Part shown: one piece after another, positions 14,027 to 17,554 of the stretch
Numbering within the stretch: position 1 is the stretch's first letter
How the letters are laid out: each line of letters starts with the position of its first letter
NCBI GenBank assembly: GCA_964415045.1
Contig: CAYPZL010000121.1
Span: 1 to 17,554, forward strand
DNA from: CAYPZL01 sp964415045
GTDB lineage: Bacteria > Planctomycetota > Phycisphaerae > Sedimentisphaerales > Anaerobacaceae
DNA: 17,554 nt
Reading direction: 5' to 3'
Translations under genes and position numbers: made by a program
The notes under the pieces: model-generated
Seen by the model: only the letters and a program-made list of their open reading frames with translations
Told to the model about the DNA's origin: nothing
Databases searched by the model: none

Positions 14027-15481
14027 ATGGCGCATCGATCTATGACGCGAAGGGATTTTGTGAGGAATTGTGCGGCGGGTGTATCGGCCTTAACCGTTGG
14101 GCCTTTGATGACGTGCGACAGCGGCGCCGCCGAAGGCAAAAGACCCAACATCGTCCTGATCGTCAGCGACGACCATGGGCGCGGCGATCTTGGCTGCTAT
14201 GGCAATCCCGTCATCCGGACGCCCAATCTCGACCGGCTGGCGGCCGAAGGCGTCCGTTTTACGAATGCCTTCTGCACGACGGCCAGTTGCAGCGCGAGCC
14301 GGTCGGTGATTCTGAGCGGCCTGTACAACCACTATAACGGCCAGTACGGCCACCAGCACGCCTACCACCACTTCATCAGCTTCGACCGCGTCAGGAGCCT
14401 GCCCGTGCTGCTCTCGCAGGGCGGGTACCGGACGGGGCGAATCGGGAAATACCACGTCGCACCGGAAGAGGTCTACAAGTTCGACGTGGCGCTGCGCGGC
14501 AACAGCCGCAGCCCCGTGCAGATGGCCGACAACTGCAAAGATTTCATCGGCGCCGACGACGAGCGGCCCTTCTTCCTGTACTTCTGCACGAGCGACCCGC
14601 ATCGCGGCGGAGGCAAGGCCAAGGACCTGCCCTACCAGCCCGACCGCTTCGGCAACACCAAACAGGGCTATCCGGGCATCGAGGAAGTCACCTACAAGCC
14701 CGAGGACGTCGTCGTGCCCGACTTCCTGCCCGACATCCCGGAATGCCGGGCCGAGCTGGCCCAGTACTACCAGGCCGTCTCGCGCGTCGATCAGGGCGTC
14801 GGGCATCTGATCGACCTTCTCAAGAAGGCCGGCAAGTACGACAACACCATCGTAATCTATATCTCCGACAACGGCATCGCCTTCCCCGGCGCCAAGACCA
14901 CGCTCTACGAGCCGGGCATGAACCTACCCTGCATCGTTCGCACGCCCTGGCAAAAGAACAAGGGCATCGCATGTGACGCGCTGATCAACTACGCCGACTT
15001 GACGCCCACGATTCTGGACTTCGCCGGTGCGACGCCGCGCGACTATCAATTCCACGGACGCTCCTTCAAGCCGGTGCTCCAGCGCGAGCGGGCCGAGGGT
15101 TGGGACACGACCTACGCCTCGCACACGTTCCACGAGATCACGATGTACTACCCGATGCGCGTCGTACGCGAGCGCCGTTTCAAGCTGATCTGGAACATCG
15201 CCCACGGGCTCGAGTACCCGTTCGCCAGCGACCTGTGGGAATCGGCGACCTGGCAGGGGAACCTCCGGCGAGGCAACAAACGGTATGGCAAGCGTACCAT
15301 CGAGGCGTATCTGCATCGCCCGAAGTTCGAGCTGTACGATCTGGAAAACGACCCGCACGAGGTTATCAATCTGGCTGACGATCCGAAACACCGAAACAAG
15401 CTCGAAGAGATGAAGGCCAAACTCAAGGCCTTCCAGAAACGAACCAAAGACCCGTGGATCCTCAAGTGGGAATACGAGTGA
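14027..15481 (+). CDS. Exported sulfatase of the N-sulfoglucosamine sulfohydrolase-like branch
   Basis: This 484-residue family S1 sulfatase starts with TRRDFVRNCAAG, a Tat-like signal, followed by a weak hydrophobic stretch. RPNIVLIVSDDHGRGDLGCYG carries the metal-binding aspartates. The formylglycine site is C88 in CSASR, a C-x-A-x-R form instead of C-x-P-x-R. Together with the following LSGLYNHYNGQYGHQH it resembles the heparan N-sulfatase (SGSH-like, S1_8) branch. SDNGIAFPGAKTTLYEPG is the second metal-binding region. GGAGA lies about 6 nt before the ATG at 14027; M6 (14042) is an alternative start. Substrate from homology would be sulfated amino sugar or a sulfate ester, and cannot be settled here. 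It differs clearly from the sulfatase at 11246, so the two probably act on different bonds of one glycan. Repeats lie on both sides. Confidence 0.92.
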   Translation: MAHRSMTRRDFVRNCAAGVSALTVGPLMTCDSGAAEGKRPNIVLIVSDDHGRGDLGCYGNPVIRTPNLDRLAAEGVRFTNAFCTTASCSASRSVILSGLYNHYNGQYGHQHAYHHFISFDRVRSLPVLLSQGGYRTGRIGKYHVAPEEVYKFDVALRGNSRSPVQMADNCKDFIGADDERPFFLYFCTSDPHRGGGKAKDLPYQPDRFGNTKQGYPGIEEVTYKPEDVVVPDFLPDIPECRAELAQYYQAVSRVDQGVGHLIDLLKKAGKYDNTIVIYISDNGIAFPGAKTTLYEPGMNLPCIVRTPWQKNKGIACDALINYADLTPTILDFAGATPRDYQFHGRSFKPVLQRERAEGWDTTYASHTFHEITMYYPMRVVRERRFKLIWNIAHGLEYPFASDLWESATWQGNLRRGNKRYGKRTIEAYLHRPKFELYDLENDPHEVINLADDPKHRNKLEEMKAKLKAFQKRTKDPWILKWEYE

Positions 15482-15489
15482 CGTCGCCT

Positions 15490-15516
15490 GTCATCCTGAA
15501 CGAAGTGAAGGATCCG
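15490..15516. repeat. Dispersed-repeat-type motif
   Basis: TCATCCTGAACGAAGTGAAG at 15491-15510, followed by GATC, matches a motif that I recall as scattered through intergenic DNA of many bacteria. Read on the other strand it gives the spurious peptide GSFTSFRMT. Only one copy is in the window, so repetition is recalled, not shown. Confidence 0.4.
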
Positions 15517-15527
15517 GGCCGAGAAAT

Positions 15528-15595
15528 GTAGGGTGTGCCGTGCACACCGTCAGGATTCGAAAACGATAGAACATGGTGTGCACGGCACACCCTAC
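15528..15595. repeat. 21-bp inverted repeat with 26-bp loop
   Basis: The left arm (15528-15548, core TAGGGTGTGCCGTGCACACC) is exactly complementary to the right arm (15575-15595). The 26-bp loop is unrelated. This is a MITE- or REPIN-like element in the 150-bp gap between the second sulfatase and the kinase gene. There is no T-run for a standard terminator, though the hairpin could stall or protect RNA. Confidence 0.85.
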
Positions 15596-15631
15596 GTAAC
15601 GAGAAGAATTCGCTGACAAAGGGACACAGAA

Positions 15632-17122
15632 ATGGCATTATTGCTGGGATACGACGTAGGAAGCTCATCGATCAAGGCTACGCTGATGGACGCCGGGACG
15701 GGGCAGGCTCTGGCCTCGGCGACCTCGCCGGACAAGGAGCTCGACATCATCGCCGCTCAGGCCGGCTGGGCCGAGCAGCACCCTGCCACCTGGTGGGAGC
15801 ACGTCAAGCTCGCCACCCAGAAGATCAAGGCGCAGGCCCAGTTCGACCCCGCCGACGTGAAAGCCATCGGCATCTCCTACCAGATGCACGGCCTGGTCGT
15901 GGTGGACAAGAACCAGCAGGTCCTGCGTCCCTCGATCATCTGGTGTGACAGCCGGGCCGTCCAGATCGGCAATCGGGCGGCCGAGGACATCGGTCCTGAC
16001 AAGTGCCTCAAGCGGCTTTTCAACCTGCCCGGCAACTTCACCGCCTCCAAACTCAAGTGGGTCAAGGACAACGAGCCCGACGTTTATGCGAAGATCGACA
16101 AGATCATGCTGCCGGGCGATTTCATCGCCATGAAGATGACGGGCGAGATCAAAACGACCCCATCGGGTCTGTCCGAAGGCATCATGTGGGATTTCGAGGG
16201 GGATGAGCCGGCGCAGTTCGTTCTCGACAACTACGGCGTATCGGCCGACCTTCTCGCCGAGCGCGCGGCGACCTTCTCGGTCCAGGGCGAGCTGACGCGG
16301 GAGGCCGCCGAGGAGCTGGGGCTCGCCCCCGGCATCAAGATCGGCTACCGGGCGGGCGACCAGCCCAACAATGCGCTGTCGCTGAGCGTGCTGGAGCCGG
16401 GCGAGATCGCTGTCACCGCCGGCACATCGGGCGTCGTCTACGGCGTCACCGACCGGAAGAACTACGATCCGAAATCGCGCGTGAACATTTTCGTCCACGT
16501 CAACCACGCACCGGACAAGCCCCGTTACGGCGTGCTGCTCTGCCTCAACGGCACCGGCATCCTCAATAGCTGGCTCAAGCACAACTTCGTCGGCGGCGCC
16601 GGGCTCGACTATCCGCAAATGAACGAGCTGGCCGCTTCCGTCCCCGTCGGCTCCGAGGGGCTGGTGATTCTGCCCTACGGCAACGGCGCCGAACGCACGC
16701 TGGAGAACCGCAACATCGGCGCTTCCGTCCACGGGTGGAACTTCAACATTCACAAGCAGGCCCACTTCCTCCGCGCCGCCCAGGAGGGCATCGTCTTCGC
16801 CCTCAACTACGGCCTGGAAATCATGCGCGGTATGGGCACGCAGCTCAAGACCGTCAAGGCCGGACACGCCAACATGTTCCTGAGCCCCCTCTTCGCCGAG
16901 GCCTTCGCCACCCTCACCGGCGCGACCGTCCAACTCTACAACACCGACGGCTCCCAGGGCGCCGCCCGCGGCGCCGGGATCGGAACCGGAATCTACAAGA
17001 GCACAAACGACGCCTTCACCGGCCTCGAACCCGTAAAAACCATCGAACCCAACGACATGCTGAACGACGCCTACAGGCAAGCCTATGCTTGCTGGGAAGG
17101 CGTTCTCAAACAACAACTGTAG
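15632..17122 (+). CDS. xylB: Xylulokinase-like FGGY carbohydrate kinase
   Basis: The protein has 496 residues, the normal size for the FGGY family, and is cytoplasmic. The N-terminal phosphate-binding loop is GYDVGSSSIKATL with D8. YQMHGLVVVD and IIWCDSRA near residues 87-110 are typical of xylulokinases. AGDQPNNAL carries D243, the expected catalytic base, and GTSGVVYGV is the second ATP-phosphate region. Xylulokinases convert D-xylulose to xylulose 5-phosphate for the pentose phosphate pathway. The FGGY family also includes L-fuculose, L-rhamnulose and other kinases, and the fucosidase upstream makes a ketose other than xylulose possible. The start ATG at 15632 follows AAAGGGA at about 7 nt. 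The CGGC gene follows after 50 bp. No isomerase gene is visible in the window. Confidence 0.87.
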   Translation: MALLLGYDVGSSSIKATLMDAGTGQALASATSPDKELDIIAAQAGWAEQHPATWWEHVKLATQKIKAQAQFDPADVKAIGISYQMHGLVVVDKNQQVLRPSIIWCDSRAVQIGNRAAEDIGPDKCLKRLFNLPGNFTASKLKWVKDNEPDVYAKIDKIMLPGDFIAMKMTGEIKTTPSGLSEGIMWDFEGDEPAQFVLDNYGVSADLLAERAATFSVQGELTREAAEELGLAPGIKIGYRAGDQPNNALSLSVLEPGEIAVTAGTSGVVYGVTDRKNYDPKSRVNIFVHVNHAPDKPRYGVLLCLNGTGILNSWLKHNFVGGAGLDYPQMNELAASVPVGSEGLVILPYGNGAERTLENRNIGASVHGWNFNIHKQAHFLRAAQEGIVFALNYGLEIMRGMGTQLKTVKAGHANMFLSPLFAEAFATLTGATVQLYNTDGSQGAARGAGIGTGIYKSTNDAFTGLEPVKTIEPNDMLNDAYRQAYACWEGVLKQQL

Positions 17123-17172
17123 AAGCAACACTCATGTTTCCTTAGAAAGATCAAGCAGAGAAGTAGCAGCAC

Positions 17173-17505
17173 ATGAAGAAAGTCGGAATCATACGGTGTC
17201 AGCAAACGGAAGATATGTGTCCGGGAACCACGGATTTCAAGGTCGCGCGTCAGGGTACGCTTGCCTTTGAGCGCACAGGTCCGGTGGAGATTGTCGGTTT
17301 TGTCAGTTGCGGCGGGTGCCCGGGAAAACGAGCCATTGCCCGAGCGAAAATAATGGTCGACAGGGGCGCCGAAGCGATCGTTTTTGCCTCGTGTATTACC
17401 AAAGGTAATCCCATCGGCTACCCCTGCCCTCATTACGCGAACATGAGAGACGCGGTTATCAAAAAGGTCGGCCCAACGATAGAGATCATCGAATACACCC
17501 ACTAA
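17173..17505 (+). CDS. CGGC domain-containing small protein
   Basis: The product has 110 residues and matches the style of the CGGC domain family: MKKVGIIRC at the start, SCGGCPGKRAI in the middle (C46 and C49) and FASCI near residue 74, with further cysteines at 9, 16 and 85. The conserved cysteines suggest metal or Fe-S binding. The family's biochemical function is not established. No signal peptide is present. The ribosome site is weak (GAAG-type before ATG). It lies 50 bp after the kinase and may be co-transcribed, although nothing in its sequence links it to sugar metabolism. Confidence 0.85.
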   Translation: MKKVGIIRCQQTEDMCPGTTDFKVARQGTLAFERTGPVEIVGFVSCGGCPGKRAIARAKIMVDRGAEAIVFASCITKGNPIGYPCPHYANMRDAVIKKVGPTIEIIEYTH

Positions 17506-17521
17506 ACATAAATCTGTAATC

Positions 17522-17538
17522 CACCGGCTATGCCGGTG
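17522..17538. repeat. Short palindrome after the CGGC gene
   Basis: CACCGGC-TAT-GCCGGTG is a perfect 7-bp stem with a 3-nt loop, 16 bp after the CGGC stop codon. No T-run follows on the plus strand. It may be part of a REP element cut by the window edge or a weak terminator. Confidence 0.5.
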
Positions 17539-17554
17539 AGAATTGAAAAGGCTC

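Noticed and set aside
15462..15668. Small minus-strand gene of 68 codons
   Set aside because: It spans an inverted repeat and a dispersed-repeat-type motif, and overlaps the ends of two real genes. Its peptide contains GSFTSFRMT, which I regard as a typical false translation of that repeat.
15665..17131. Open minus-strand frame of 488 codons
   Set aside because: It mirrors the xylulokinase-like gene and has no family features.

Overview
The window looks like part of a Planctomycetota genome, most likely of the Phycisphaerae/Sedimentisphaerales type. This is judged only from protein style: prepilin-like proteins with a GFTLVELLVVIAIIALL leader, a large secreted LamG/Fn3-like protein with a C-terminal 'VDDFESY ... 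IVHGGGQSMPLYY' module, and several exported sulfatases and glycoside hydrolases. The DNA is GC-rich, and long open antisense frames are shadows of the real genes.

Layout. The left half is on the minus strand: a prepilin-like gene fused to a C-terminal Hint (hedgehog/intein) domain (385-1707), a paralogous prepilin without Hint (2653-3579), an aldose 1-epimerase (4155-5198) and an 897-residue secreted multidomain protein (5574-8267). The right half is on the plus strand: a GH2 hydrolase (8900-11233), a sulfatase (11246-12589), a GH29 alpha-L-fucosidase (12684-13859), a second sulfatase resembling the sulfamidase branch (14027-15481), a xylulokinase-like FGGY kinase (15632-17122) and a small CGGC-domain protein (17173-17505). 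The two halves diverge from 8268-8899, which holds a predicted promoter for each direction.

How it fits together (inference). The plus-strand genes form a polysaccharide-degradation cluster. Two sulfatases would remove sulfate esters or sulfamides, GH29 would release L-fucose or a related sugar, and GH2 would cleave a beta-glycosidic link. The mutarotase and the kinase would feed released sugars into central metabolism. The LamG/Fn3 protein could bind glycan at the cell surface, and the prepilins could form part of a type II secretion or pilus-like apparatus. No SusC/SusD pair and no transporter is seen here.

The most unusual items are the prepilin-Hint fusion; a 529-bp stretch of perfect identity between the two prepilin genes, although their 3' parts differ; a REPIN-like nested palindrome before the second sulfatase and a 21-bp inverted repeat after it; and long structured leaders before prepilin 2 and the LamG gene, the latter with two overlapping short ORFs. 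No rRNA, tRNA, CRISPR array or transposase gene was recognised.
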